Shown here: positions 1-10,046 of the stretch, in pieces
How the letters are laid out: every line of letters starts with the position of its first letter
How positions within the stretch are numbered: the stretch's first letter is position 1
Assembly (NCBI GenBank): GCA_032718865.1
Contig: JALUTQ010000007.1
Span: forward strand, 2,170,001-2,234,000
Direction of reading: 5' to 3'
DNA length: 64,000 bases
From: Tilletia caries
Lineage: Eukaryota; Basidiomycota; Exobasidiomycetes; Tilletiales; Tilletiaceae
Made by a program: the position numbers and the translations under genes
Notes under the pieces: generated by a model
The model's input: the letters and a program-made list of their open reading frames with translations, nothing else
Database searches by the model: none
What the model was told of the DNA's origin: nothing

Positions 1-899
1 CGACGCTGATGCCGCATGAGCTCCTCACCAAGCTCATTCACGGCTTCGACATGGCGGAGCGGACCAAGCTGAGGAGGATCGCTGCACTAGGAGCGGCGGG
101 TGAGGAAGTGCTTGGGGAGCTCCGGGAGATGCAATCGCGAGTTATCGAGGCGCAGTGGGATGCTCTGGTCGATGATTTGCGTCAGGCAGGGTCCTTGGGG
201 GACGCCCTGGCCATCTGCGACGTCTCGGCATCGATGGGCTACCCATACGCTTACTACCCACCAAACCAGACACTCCCCATCATGGTGGCTATCGCATTCT
301 CGCTCCTCATCGCCTCCCTCGCGGCCGAACCGTTCGGTGGCGGGTTCATCACCTTCAGCCACAAGCCCAAGTTCGTCAAGCTGGATCTTAAGAACGACTC
401 GCTCCGGACGTCGTTCGACAAGACGTGTCGTGCGAATGCAGGGCTCAACACCGACCTTCGTGCCGTCTTCATGGACCTTCTCCTACCCATGGCCAAAGAG
501 CGCGGACTGCGAAAGGAAGACATGGTCAAGCGGCTCTTCATCTTCAGCGATATGCAGTACGACCAGGCGTGCTCGCCGGAGCATGAGTCGGACTCCTGGG
601 AGACGACGTACGATGCCATCGCACGGGCGTACGACGAGGCTGGGTATGAGGTGCCCCAGATTGTCTTTTGGAACCTGGAGAACGCCGGGACGTTCGAGGT
701 GCAGGCGGATCGGAAGGGGGTCGCGATGATGTCTGGCTCTTCGCCGGCCATGGTCAACGTCTTCATGGGCGAGATGGAGCCGGACGAGGACGAGGAGAAA
801 AAGAGCCGAACTGAGGCGGAGGAGAAGGAGGAGTTCAGTCCGATCAGCATCATGGAGAAGGCGCTCAAGCGCTTCGATACCCTTCAAGTCGTGGATTAG
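1..899 (+). CDS. DUF2828 / vWA-like protein, 3' part (5' end outside window)
   Basis: The reading frame is open from the window edge (first full codon at position 3) to the TAG at 897-899, so the 5' end is missing. The visible ~298 residues match the C-terminal half of DUF2828 proteins, a fungal and plant family related to the TROVE/von Willebrand A fold. A MIDAS-like metal-site motif, ICDVSASMG, with the D-x-S-x-S pattern, lies around residue 71 counted from the methionine at position 9. It is followed by alternating hydrophobic strands (FGGGFITFS, KRLFIFSDMQYD) typical of a vWA sheet. The C-terminus is acidic (DEDEEKKSRTEAEEKEE). The cellular role of DUF2828 proteins is not established; family knowledge suggests only a vWA-type interaction domain. 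No intron is needed in the visible part. It is convergent with the protease at 1377. Confidence 0.75.
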   Translation, partial: TLMPHELLTKLIHGFDMAERTKLRRIAALGAAGEEVLGELREMQSRVIEAQWDALVDDLRQAGSLGDALAICDVSASMGYPYAYYPPNQTLPIMVAIAFSLLIASLAAEPFGGGFITFSHKPKFVKLDLKNDSLRTSFDKTCRANAGLNTDLRAVFMDLLLPMAKERGLRKEDMVKRLFIFSDMQYDQACSPEHESDSWETTYDAIARAYDEAGYEVPQIVFWNLENAGTFEVQADRKGVAMMSGSSPAMVNVFMGEMEPDEDEEKKSRTEAEEKEEFSPISIMEKALKRFDTLQVVD

Positions 900-1376
900 C
901 ATCATGTAACTTATCAAACCCCCTTAACATTCATTGTGTACCTTGTTGACCCGCAATACCAGACCGTTTGTAGCATGAGAAGAGGCGTATTCATTCGAGT
1001 AGTACGATCCGAAAGCGGGCAGTTAAGAGAGAAAGAGGGTCAACGACAGTGAAGATGATGATGACGGATAGATGGAGTGCAAAGGGACACGAGAAAGAGG
1101 AGGAAGGCAGAGAGAGATTATGCAGACGAATCCAGGTCACAAGAATCCGCGGAAGAGAATCCGGATATGGGAAAGGAAGAGAGAGGAGAGAGAGAAGGAA
1201 GGAGTGTTGCAGGTCCGAGAGAGGACGGCAAGTCAAGACGTTCCACTATGTACGAGAGGGAGGGGCAGGTCCAAGGCGCTAGATGATAGTTCTGCATCGT
1301 AGATCCGCAAGAATGGGGTGAAAGGAATGTAAAAGTGCCGAGAGAATCCAGGAGGGCCCACACACACACAAAAATC
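900..1376. other. Intergenic region between convergent genes
   Basis: About 480 bases hold the 3' flanks of two convergent genes. A CA-rich stretch is seen at 1359-1370 and a purine-rich (GAGA/GGAA) tract at about 1085-1210. I see no coding exon or RNA gene. Confidence 0.6.
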
Positions 1377-3824
1377 TCACCGCCCCTCGTCCTCATGCAG
1401 ATCCCCAACGTTCAAAAGCGGTTCAGGAGAACCACGGGCCACCTGTACCGCCGCCGGCGGATACTGGCTCAGCGGCCGCAGACGAAGCAAGTCCGGTATC
1501 CTCGGTGGGCCCGCGGAGGAGGAGGGGGCCGAGTTGTCGTCGCCGGCGACACCGGTTGGGATCGACGACAGGGCCGAGTTCCGGACGGGAACGCCGATCA
1601 CTCGACTGCCGCTACCGGTGCCGCTGCTGCTGCCCATGTTGGCCAGTGGGATGCCTCCTTCCCCCTCAAGCCCTTGCCCCGAGGACGCAGCCGACGTCGT
1701 GCCCAGGGCATCATCACCGGGGAAAGCGACTCCTCCTCCCCCTGAACCTCCCGCACCCGTCCCGCGCTCGGGAGCCACTGAGGGGTGTCGACGGAGATAA
1801 TCGTTCCGAATCGCCCTGGCCTCATAGTACGTTCCCGCCGACTCGGCCGAGGTGACACCGTACCCGGATTTACCCACGCCCAGGCGATCCGGATCGGGAT
1901 CGTTGTCCGGAGCGAAGGGCCCCACCCGTGGACCGCGCGGGTCTCGAGCCGGGCTGGGCCCGATCAGATGGTCGTCCACCTCGTCAAGATAGACACCGTG
2001 CATCTGCGCCAGGGCGCGGTACTTGGGATCCATCGCAAGCGTAGCCGCCTCCGCATCGACGTCGTCGTTGTTCGCCAGCGAAGGGTCATACCCGAAATGC
2101 TCGTCGTCGTTGTCCGCGCCGAGCTGCATCTTGCTGCGACTCCGGTTCGAGCCGAATGCGCTTGCGCTCGCTTCGGATAGGTGGCGTCGCGAGGCGAATC
2201 CGGTACTTCTCCTTCCGCCGAGGGTGTTCGGTCGGTGAAGAGGTGCACCATAGCCACCATTGAGCCCAGACGCGTGTTTGGCTTCGGCAGCGGACGACGC
2301 AGCGATCATTTTCTCGTGATGTTTCCGACGGCGCTTCATAAGGAAGAGGGCACTCAGGAAGAGGAAGCCGATGAATGCCAATCCACTCAGAGCGCCGATG
2401 AGGATTTTCACGCCTGAGGACAGGCCGCTGGTTTGGAAGAGGGTATCACCGTCGTCGCTGGACGTTCCGAGGGCCTGCTTGAGCACACGAACCTTGTAAA
2501 AGTCCTCCTGGACCTTGGTCTTGTTGGTTACAGTAGAGAGAAGGCCGATGCGGGGCCTGCATGCGCCTGCCTGGCCCGGGGGCGGGTTTGTGATACCTTC
2601 GCAGGTGAAGACGGAGTACATGGAGCGCATGAGAGGGGCTGCGATGATGAAGTCGGCTGGGAAGTTTGCCGAGGGGGAGATGCGGGAGGGTGCCTGGAAG
2701 GATCCGATGCAGTTGTCTGCATCTTCCACGCCCGAGTAGAGACTGGCATCGAGCGGGTGGATGGGGATGACGACGCCGTTCATGGTGAGGGAGATGTTGA
2801 GCTGGGTGCTACAGGGCATGTAGTAACCTCCGTTCTCGGCTGGGTTGATGCCGAAGGCGCCATACAGGCTATTGAGAATTTCTGGCGGACCGAGACTAAT
2901 CGGTGCTCCTGAATCAATGATAGCGAGCGGATAGCCATTCGTGGCCACATTGGGCACACTCGAGGGACCCAAAGGAATGGAACTGGAGGAGTTTCCTCCG
3001 ATCGAGACGACGATTTCTGTGATTGTCGTTCGCCAGTGACGAGGGACCTGGTCGGCATCGGGAATGACGGCTTCAAACCCAATCTGTGACGGGTCGGGCG
3101 CATACATGGAGTCGTGCACGCCGAACGTGATGATGCTGTCGCCCACGCCGCCTTCCTCGGGTCTGCGCTGGAGCCCGATGCCGAAGTAGCGGCTGCCCCC
3201 GGGTGCATCAGCCCAGAGACCGGGAAGCGGGCTGCCTGTGAACGAGGGATCCTCCTGTTCGTTGAGGGCATTTTGGGTGCCCTCTGCTTTGTTGAGAATT
3301 TCCTGCTGGATGCTGTTGGCTGGCAGACTGAGGCCAAGGACGCCGCTGAACTTGCCTGTTCCGAGACCTTCGTTGGTAACCGAGTCTGCGGCGGCGAAGG
3401 CCTGCTTGACGATGGTCTGTGAGCCGAGGGTGACGTCGGCGGTGTAGATGGGACCGGAAGCGGCGCCGACGAGGTAGGTGATGTTGAAGGCGGAGTCTGC
3501 GGCCTGGAAGGCGTCGTTGAGCTGGAGCAGGGTCGGGGCGGTGCCCTCCTTGTTCCGACAGGACTGGTCGCGGCAGCTGGTGGACGCGACCCAGAGATCG
3601 GCTGAGCCGGTGTCGATCTGGAGACTGAACTCCTGGTCGGCGATGCGGACGGGCATCGAGTATGTCTGCTGTCCGCTGTTGAAGCCCGTCTTGAGTGCGA
3701 CCCGGGTCCCGTTCCCGAGCGAAGTGACCTGGCTGGCGAGGTCTCTCCTGCTCCCTGTCCTCCCTCCCGCTCCCGCTCCCGCTCCTTCCCTTCTCGCTGC
3801 TGCCAGGTGTCGCGGCGGCGTCAT
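1377..3824 (-). CDS. Membrane-anchored pepsin-type (A1) aspartic protease
   Basis: An intronless frame reads 815 residues from the first in-frame ATG (3824) to the TGA at 1377-1379. An A1 protease domain is clear: the first catalytic motif is IDTGSADLWV (Asp about residue 71) and the second is AIIDSGAPISL, with Ala in place of the usual Ser/Thr. After the protease domain comes a single membrane span (IGALSGLAFIGFLFLSALFL) followed by a basic stop-transfer KRRRKHH, then a ~270-residue low-complexity cytoplasmic tail rich in Gly, Ser and Asp. This order is that of fungal membrane-tethered aspartic proteases at the plasma membrane or endolysosome. No signal peptide is visible at the chosen start, and an in-frame TGA lies a short way upstream, so a short upstream exon carrying the signal sequence may be missing from this model. 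The protease call is strong; the exact N-terminus is not. Confidence 0.85.
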   Translation of the reverse strand: MTPPRHLAAARREGAGAGAGGRTGSRRDLASQVTSLGNGTRVALKTGFNSGQQTYSMPVRIADQEFSLQIDTGSADLWVASTSCRDQSCRNKEGTAPTLLQLNDAFQAADSAFNITYLVGAASGPIYTADVTLGSQTIVKQAFAAADSVTNEGLGTGKFSGVLGLSLPANSIQQEILNKAEGTQNALNEQEDPSFTGSPLPGLWADAPGGSRYFGIGLQRRPEEGGVGDSIITFGVHDSMYAPDPSQIGFEAVIPDADQVPRHWRTTITEIVVSIGGNSSSSIPLGPSSVPNVATNGYPLAIIDSGAPISLGPPEILNSLYGAFGINPAENGGYYMPCSTQLNISLTMNGVVIPIHPLDASLYSGVEDADNCIGSFQAPSRISPSANFPADFIIAAPLMRSMYSVFTCEGITNPPPGQAGACRPRIGLLSTVTNKTKVQEDFYKVRVLKQALGTSSDDGDTLFQTSGLSSGVKILIGALSGLAFIGFLFLSALFLMKRRRKHHEKMIAASSAAEAKHASGLNGGYGAPLHRPNTLGGRRSTGFASRRHLSEASASAFGSNRSRSKMQLGADNDDEHFGYDPSLANNDDVDAEAATLAMDPKYRALAQMHGVYLDEVDDHLIGPSPARDPRGPRVGPFAPDNDPDPDRLGVGKSGYGVTSAESAGTYYEARAIRNDYLRRHPSVAPERGTGAGGSGGGGVAFPGDDALGTTSAASSGQGLEGEGGIPLANMGSSSGTGSGSRVIGVPVRNSALSSIPTGVAGDDNSAPSSSAGPPRIPDLLRLRPLSQYPPAAVQVARGSPEPLLNVGDLHEDEGR

Positions 3825-3857
3825 GGCGTCTGGGGTCGTCGCTCTCGAGTGTCTCAA

Positions 3858-4629
3858 TTCGAATTCGCACTCGCTGTTCTCCTCTTCACGTTCCTCAGCG
3901 CGAGCCAGTCAGTCAGTCAGTCCAGAGTACGTGCACGAGTGAGTAGGTGGCGATCCATTCGAGTGTCGCTCGCTGTCGTACAAAAAGTGCAACGGGAGCA
4001 TCACTCATCAGCGCACTTCTCCGCCAAGCAGGGCGCCAACCGTCATCCGCCTGCGAGACCCGCAGACCCGCGGTCACGATGCAAGACACCATGCTACATC
4101 ACGTGAACCAGTTTATCCGGTCCGGCGAAGTGGCATGCACAGCCTCTCTCGATGAGCTGGGAAACTCGAGATTCGAGCAGGAAGAGGCCCAAGTTATTGG
4201 GATTTGGGCATGAGCCATGCGCCATCAATGTTCCGGGACTGGGACTGGGAGGAAGATGCTGACGGAGGAGCCTCTCTTAACGATCGACACCGTGCTGCGA
4301 TCCCAATAGGGGAGAGTCTTGCGCGTGCGGGTCATTGCAGACTGCAGTTTCAAATTTCAATAATAATGAATCAATTTGATGCTGCGGTACCTTGCAGATG
4401 GAAATGGGGCAGGGTCTGGGAAAGGGGTCTCAGCTCAACACCCCTGCCCGGCTGTCCGTCACCGCCCCAAAGGGAAACAACATCACCACCCGACCAGTAT
4501 CAATACCAACACTCGCTCTCTCACTCGCCCGCTCTCGCACTCAGCATCGCACAGCAGCAGCAGCAACAGCAGCAAGAACAGCAGCCCCAAGTTCCTATAC
4601 CCGCATCCCCCACTCGTCTAGCATAAACA
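3858..4629. promoter_or_regulatory. Divergent promoter region, aspartic protease / RHO1
   Basis: This is the shared upstream region of two divergently transcribed genes. It contains a CAGT/CAGTC short tandem repeat near 3905-3925, a CACGTG box at 4100-4105, a CT-rich stretch near 4510-4540 and a CAG/CAA repeat at about 4553-4583, which probably sits in the RHO1 5' leader just before its ATG. No coding exon with family similarity was found. Confidence 0.5.
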
Positions 4630-5741
4630 ATGGCTGAGATCCGCCGGAAACTGGTGATCGTCGGTGATGGTGCCTGTGGAAAGACGTGTCTGCTCATCGT
4701 CTTCAGCAAGGTACGTTACCCGCTTGCTCTGCTCAGCCGTTCTTCCCTGCTGCTCGCTCACTCACTCTCTCTCTCTCTTTTATATTCTCCTTACTGCAGG
4801 GCACTTTCCCCGAGGTGCGTTCACATGATCGTCACTTTACATGCGGTAACCGTGACTGATTAGGCCAAAGTTTGACTGACTCTCCTATCTCACTTCTCTC
4901 TCTCCATCACAACACCAACAGGTTTACGTCCCCACAGTCTTCGAGGTGAGTCCTTCTCACAGCCTGAGACCCAATGCGCGTAGCACCCTCCGCTCACATC
5001 AAATCTGCAACGCTCTCCTCATCAGAACTACGTCGCCGATGTCGAGGTCGATGGCAAGCACGTCGAGCTCGCCCTTTGGGATACCGCCGGACAAGAAGAT
5101 TACGATCGTCTCCGCCCCCTGTCCTACCCAGACTCCCACGTCATCCTCATCTGCTTCGCCATCGACTCACCAGACAGTTTGGACAACGTCCAGGAAAAGG
5201 TGCGTTCCCTTCCGCCCTCCCCAAGTGGCTGCATGCGCATGACCCAGATTTTGATTGAACTGACTCTCTTCACCTGATCTTGCTATCCTTTTGCGACTTT
5301 TGCCCGCACGCGTCGCATTGCCATCCCAAATCCTTCAAAATCCCGCCCCCACAGTGGATTTCCGAGGTAATGCACTTCTGCCACAACCTGCCCATCATCC
5401 TCGTCGGCTGCAAGATGGACTTGCGCCGCGACCCCAAGATCATCGACGAGCTCCGCAAGACCAGCCAGCGGCCAGTCAGCACCGAGGAGGTAAGTCTCAT
5501 TCGGCCTTTGTCGCTCATACAACAACAACAAAAAAGTTGACTGATTTTTCGATTCCCTCGCATCTATCTAACGCGCAACTAGGGCCAGGCCGTCGCCCAA
5601 AAGATTGGCGCAACACGCTACCTCGAGTGCTCCGCCAAGACGGGCCAAGGTGTCCGCGAAGTCTTCGAGCACGCCACCCGCGCAGCCCTACTCGCCAAGC
5701 CCGGCAAGTCCAGACGTCACGGCAAGTGCCTCGTCCTCTGA
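4630..5741 (+). CDS. RHO1: Rho-family small GTPase Rho1
   Basis: Six exons: 4630-4710, 4800-4814, 4922-4945, 5026-5199, 5355-5489, 5583-5741, giving 195 residues, the usual RHO1 length. Visible motifs are the P-loop [11 protein letters not shown], switch I with the effector segment YVPTVFENYVADV, switch [19 protein letters not shown], the base-recognition VGCKMDL and [10 protein letters not shown], a basic tail (KSRRHGK) and the CaaX box CLVL, whose final Leu predicts geranylgeranylation. In fungi Rho1 activates Pkc1 signalling and beta-1,3-glucan synthase at the plasma membrane. All introns have GT..AG borders. Exons 2 and 3 are only 15 and 24 nt long and encode GTFPE and VYVPTVFE, so the effector loop is built from microexons. 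The start is the first ATG after a CAG-rich leader. Confidence 0.96.
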
Positions 5742-7036
5742 GTGCCCCACCTTGTTAATCGCCCAGCCCCCTCTACCCTCAATTCGGCGCCTCTCCCTTC
5801 GGCTCTTCACATACTTTCAACCATCACGTTCGGCGGCCCCCCCTCTTCTCCCCTCCCTTTTCGATCTCCTGTCTGTCTGTCTCTCTCCTCTCCCCTCTCT
5901 CTCTCGCTCCCTGTTCCTTTCCCCTACTTACGACATGCGCGCCGACGAAACGAAGCGGACTAAACCACAAGACAATTCAGGGATTGCGATGGGAGCAGAG
6001 GGAACATGAGCAATTTTATTCCCTTCCTCTCCCTTCCTCTTCCTCTTCCCCTTCCCCTTTCCCCCCTTTTTCAAACAAATTTGTAGATCATGACGATGAC
6101 AAACCGGCAGATACCACGATGGCGGCTTGGTTTCGTGATAGGCGGTGGCTGTTCAGCTGGGGGTGGCCCTGGCGTCGAATTCGGTCTGATGGAGGGACTG
6201 GGGAAGCGGAACAAGCCCACATAGACACCTCATCGGGAGTCAGCGACGGAGCAAGAGCGGGCGAAACCAACGAACCTGACCTGGGCACTGTTCTCAACGG
6301 GCCTTTCGAATCTCTCTGGAGACATGCACAAGGGCGGGCACTCGAACGGATGAAGCAAGCAACTGGCGACTTGATACGCGACTAGGACCGTGCGACGCTC
6401 GCGTTGCTCGACCAACGAACCCATATGGCGGGTTCCCACACGGGTCGTCAACCCCATACCCGGCCCACTTTCTCCGTCAAGCCCACGCCCCCCCTCGTAC
6501 GCTCTTCAGTCATGCGGTCCTCCTTTTCGAAAACTCTCACCTCCCACCTCCCACCCATCCAACCCCCTTCGCCTGTCGAACATGCCCGCCTGACACCTAA
6601 ATGCTACACTTTTATCCACCCTTCCGCCTTCCGCCCGGCTTGTCCTCGCACCCATTCGACCGACCCAGTTCGCTCTCAATCCTCTCGCGTTCGCCCGTCC
6701 GTCATGTCCGCTCTCTCTCCCCGGCCCCCAACTTCCTACCAACACCCTCCAGCTGCCCGCGTCTTATATTCTCGTATCCCCCCCCCCGCCCAACCCCCCT
6801 TTTTTTTCACTTCTTCTTCCTTACCCTAGCCCTCGCTCATATGACCGTTGTAGCCCGGTCGCCAAATGACAACTACGAACCCATCTATACCTTTCCCTTT
6901 ACGAAACCCTTTTGCGCGAAGTTTTGGAAGGTCGTTGCTTTGTGTACAGCAAGGGAAGGATGCCTCCGAGCTGGAGCCACGGCTTGAGCTGGCGATACAT
7001 AAAGCCTCTCTAAAAAAAAAATTGAAAAAATATGGT
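5742..7036. other. Long intergenic region with pyrimidine-rich tract
   Basis: The RHO1 3' flank begins here with CT-rich sequence (about 5820-5930 and 6015-6070). A second strongly C/T-rich stretch runs from about 6470 to 6835. Open frames exist (for example 6404-6829) but are low-complexity Pro/Ser strings without domain content. A 48-codon ATG frame at 6841-6987 follows the pyrimidine tract but has nothing to support it as a gene. Confidence 0.5.
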
Positions 7037-7041
7037 AAAAA
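7037..7041 (-). terminator. Pol III oligo-T terminator of tRNA-His
   Basis: On the minus strand a run of five T follows the tRNA 3' end after three bases, with further T runs at about 7022-7030 and 7012-7021. This is the standard RNA polymerase III stop signal. Confidence 0.8.
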
Positions 7042-7044
7042 GCT

Positions 7045-7127
7045 TGCCGGTGGGCGGAATCGAACCGCCGTTTCATCGGTACATTGCAATCCACAACGAT
7101 ACGTACTAACCACTATACGACACCGAC
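7045..7127 (-). tRNA. tRNA-His (GTG) with an 11-nt intron
   Basis: Read on the minus strand, the acceptor stem GTCGGTG pairs with CACCGGC (one U-G pair). A D-arm of the type GTATAGTGGTTAGTAC and a T-arm GGCGG-TTCGATT-CCGCC follow. The anticodon stem TATCG/CGATG encloses an 18-nt loop that reduces to TTGTGGC once an 11-nt intron (ATTGCAATGTA, 7080-7090) is removed at the canonical site after base 37. The anticodon GTG (7092-7094) decodes His. The discriminator base is taken as 7045. An oligo-T terminator follows directly. The fold was drawn by hand and all stems are intact, so this looks like a functional gene. Confidence 0.92.
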
Positions 7128-7643
7128 TTGACGTTAGCTGCGGGTCGTAACAAAATATATACCATTCAACACGCTCGGGTTGACCAATCGAACGGTTTGG
7201 ACCGTGGCGCTCAGCATTCGCCGCTCGCTGACCCTTTTCGAGAAGTCGGTGTGGCCTTGAAGTTGCGGGAGATGTTGTCGCTGCACCCCGTTGGATCCGG
7301 GGAGGGTGCTTAGGCTGGAGCTGATACCGAGCGGGAATTGCGGTAGTGAGCCTGTGGAGCTAGGAACGCAAAGAGTGAGGGGAGGATATAGAAGAGAGGG
7401 AGGAGAGGAAGGAGGGAGTAGACGGTCAAAGACATATCTGAAAAAGCAGAGAGATCAACGGTCACAGGACTGAGACGTCTTCGCGGTCAATCAGGCTTGC
7501 TCGAACTTCACTGCTAGCGAAAAGGTAGCACGGTGACATGACAATTAGATAGATGAACTCGAAAACAGGGACACATTGAAAGGCGAAGGGGGAAGGAATA
7601 AACGAGAGACAATTGTTCGCAAGAGAAGTTGAGTGACGCTTGC
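7128..7643. other. Intergenic region
   Basis: About 500 bases between the tRNA and the 3' end of the PalI-like gene. It is purine-rich near 7370-7460 on the plus strand. I see no supported gene or repeat. Confidence 0.5.
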
Positions 7644-8921
7644 TCAAAGAATCTCCTTTTCGGGTGGGAATGCTCCGGTCTCGCCGGTCTTCGAGTCACC
7701 CATGTATGCACGTTCCGGACGTGCGGGCTGATAAGGAGGAACAGGCTCCACCTTCGATGCCTTCTGGATTCTGCGTGCCTCCGCTGCCTCGATTTGCGTC
7801 CGCGCCTGCGCTATGGCTTCGGCCTGTCTGGCCCGACGTCGCTCGACCCAGAACATGATGCCGAGGTAGAAGGACACGATCCAGAGGAAGCCGAACGAGT
7901 TGCCTATTTGAGCGTGCAGGCCGACGTTCGTTGCCTGGCTACCGTCCGTCAAGGAGGGTGGGAGGCTGATCTTCTGGTTCGCTGCATTAAACGCGTTGAC
8001 TGCCGAGTTCAAGGTGAATCGCAACGAGACCGCAGCACCCACGAGCAGAACACAGATGAGTGCGAGTGCCCATGCCATCAGCGACTTTGCCGTTCTGAAA
8101 TGTTGCTCGTACGGCGCAGCATCGAGCACGGCGCCGAATGTGTCCGGGTTCAGAGTGGCGACGATGGGAAGAACGGCCAAGACGCATGAGATGAGGAGGA
8201 CGATGACGCTAGCGAGCAGGATGGCCGACCGGGTTGATCCGCTCAGCGAACCTGGCAGACCTGCTGTCGAGATGGAGCCCTGCGTTGCGCTTTTGAGGGC
8301 AGTCAGGTTGTACGTTGGATTCAAACTGGGCGAGGAGCAGTCACGAACTCCATCTGCTGACCAGAAACAGGCGCCAAGAGGACCAAAGTTCATCTTGATG
8401 CTCGATGTGCCTGATGGAACGGCGGTTTCGCTGGGCGAGGCGGTGCCTGAAGGCGTCGAGTTTGCGTTCGTCGTGGTCGGCGCTGTTGGCGTGGTCAGCG
8501 TGGGAGCAACTGTTGATGTCTGCGAAGCGGGTGTGGGGGATGGCTCTGAGGCAGGGGAGCTTGGAGGCGGTCCTGATGGGTTGGGCTGATCCGAAGAAGT
8601 CGCGTTGGCTCCTACGGTCCCGACAAGCCCATCACGTCGAAGGACGACCCTCCGCATTCTGCGATGGTGGAGCGCTCTGGGCTTAACCTGAGCCACTGTG
8701 TTGTTCGATAGTGTGATGTTTACGCCCGGAAAGCTCGCCGAGCTCGTTGGCGCAGCCGTTTGTGACACGTTGAGCGAGACGGGGACGATCTTGATGAGAC
8801 TGGGACCGAAGGGAAGTGGCGTCGGACTGACGAGGACGAGGAGGAGAAGAGCGAGGGCGGCAATGTGGAAAAGCGCTGGGATGACGCCGACAATTTGAAC
8901 CCGACCTGCGGAGGACACCAT
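7644..8921 (-). CDS. SUR7/PalI-family four-span membrane protein
   Basis: A single-exon frame of 425 residues starts at the ATG at 8921. Four hydrophobic segments lie at about 10-31, 233-256, 281-301 and 341-358. Between spans 1 and 2 is a long extracellular loop, Ser/Thr/Pro-rich, that ends with FGPLGACFWSADGVRDC (Cys185, Cys195). The FG..G.C plus second Cys pattern is the claudin-like hallmark of the SUR7/PalI (Rim9) family. These proteins act at the plasma membrane, either in eisosome or cortical organisation (Sur7) or in ambient pH sensing with PalH/Rim21 (PalI/Rim9). The sequence alone does not separate the two. The C-terminal tail is basic then acidic (VERRRARQAEAIAQARTQIEAAEARR). A TATAA-like element lies upstream at about 9069-9078. 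Confidence 0.8.
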   Translation of the reverse strand: MVSSAGRVQIVGVIPALFHIAALALLLLVLVSPTPLPFGPSLIKIVPVSLNVSQTAAPTSSASFPGVNITLSNNTVAQVKPRALHHRRMRRVVLRRDGLVGTVGANATSSDQPNPSGPPPSSPASEPSPTPASQTSTVAPTLTTPTAPTTTNANSTPSGTASPSETAVPSGTSSIKMNFGPLGACFWSADGVRDCSSPSLNPTYNLTALKSATQGSISTAGLPGSLSGSTRSAILLASVIVLLISCVLAVLPIVATLNPDTFGAVLDAAPYEQHFRTAKSLMAWALALICVLLVGAAVSLRFTLNSAVNAFNAANQKISLPPSLTDGSQATNVGLHAQIGNSFGFLWIVSFYLGIMFWVERRRARQAEAIAQARTQIEAAEARRIQKASKVEPVPPYQPARPERAYMGDSKTGETGAFPPEKEIL

Positions 8922-10046
8922 GTTGTTGGGAAGAAAAGAAGGGATGGAGAGAGTGTGTGGACAGCCGGTCGACAGAGAAAGAGACAGCAGGAGCGAAAGC
9001 AGAAAGCTGGAGAAAAGGAAAGGGAGACGTGAGCGAGAGAGGGGGTGAGCAACAGCGGCAGTCGCGACGCTTATAAAGACATTGGACCTTGCGAAGCGCT
9101 CTACAGAGATCCCATTGTGTGACTTTTTCAGCCCCCGGTTCTTGATGAGGAGGCCCGTCCCTTTGTGCCACCAAAGGCGGAAGCTGCGCCTGCAGGATGC
9201 GTGACACCATCAGCCCCGTGTCCCGTCGCAGGGCCCAGAGAACGAAGGGAAGAAAGGCCAACAGCGAAGCAGCGGGAAGCGGGGTCCCCTGTAGCAGTGA
9301 GCCAATTATGTAGCCGCCGAACGTCGTGGTCGTGCAATCACACGTTGTCGAGTCCGACTTGCCTTCCTCGCCGCCTCACCAAGACGGAACGCTTTCAATA
9401 ATAACCGCTCGACCGCTTGACCACGATCTGTACCTTTTTCCACACGTCCTTTCTTCCACGGCAGGCCGGCAACGACGGACTGAGGACTCCGTTACTCCCT
9501 GGAGCTTTCTCATCTCGTTTGGCGTTTGGTTTCGGCCAAAAAAACTCGGTGACATGCTTGATTCTCGCTGACGCTTTGTCCCGCTGCTCACATCATCTCA
9601 TCTGCCTTCTTGTCTTCTCCCCTTCCCTGCTCCATCCAGGGTTGGAGATCGACAGGCATGTTCCTGTTCAGCATTCGTGCACAGCGGCCATGCCAGGGTT
9701 AGTCCTTGTCAGCTTTGGGCTCCAGGAGCTTTGATGGAGCTGTCTGGAAGATGCAAGTAACCCCAGCTACATTATAGTGAGAAGCTGGACCAGGGTTCCA
9801 AGCCCGACGGCGGGTTCGCCTCGGGGTTCGGATCGGACGTCGTCTTCATTCATTCCAGCGCGTCGCTTGACTCGTATGTCTTTGCCTAGGCGGTAGGCCC
9901 TTCCACAGCTCGGTGCCCTATGCATATATAGGTCGGGGAGTCGTCGTGGAGACTACTTCCGCCTCCCCCACCCAAGTCTCCTTCCACAACCTCACGCTTC
10001 ACCGCTTCACTACTCAGCAGAAACAACCTTCCAAATCATCCTCAAC
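8922..10046. promoter_or_regulatory. Divergent promoter region of PalI-like gene and small secreted protein gene
   Basis: About 1.1 kb separates two divergent start codons. On the minus strand CTTTATAAGC (9069-9078) is a candidate TATA element for the membrane protein. On the plus strand CATATATAGG (9923-9932) lies about 120 nt before the ATG at 10047. No coding exon is supported between them. Confidence 0.55.
9925..9930 (+). promoter_or_regulatory. TATA box of the 71-residue secreted protein gene
   Basis: TATATA lies 117 nt upstream of the ATG at 10047, followed by a C/T-rich leader. The position and the short leader fit a TATA-driven, inducible or strongly expressed gene, which is common for fungal secreted proteins. 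Confidence 0.55.

Noticed and set aside
6404..6987. Possible small genes in the pyrimidine-rich region after RHO1
   Set aside because: The frames are Pro/Ser-rich artefacts of C/T composition. The 48-codon frame at 6841 has no signal, domain or splice support.
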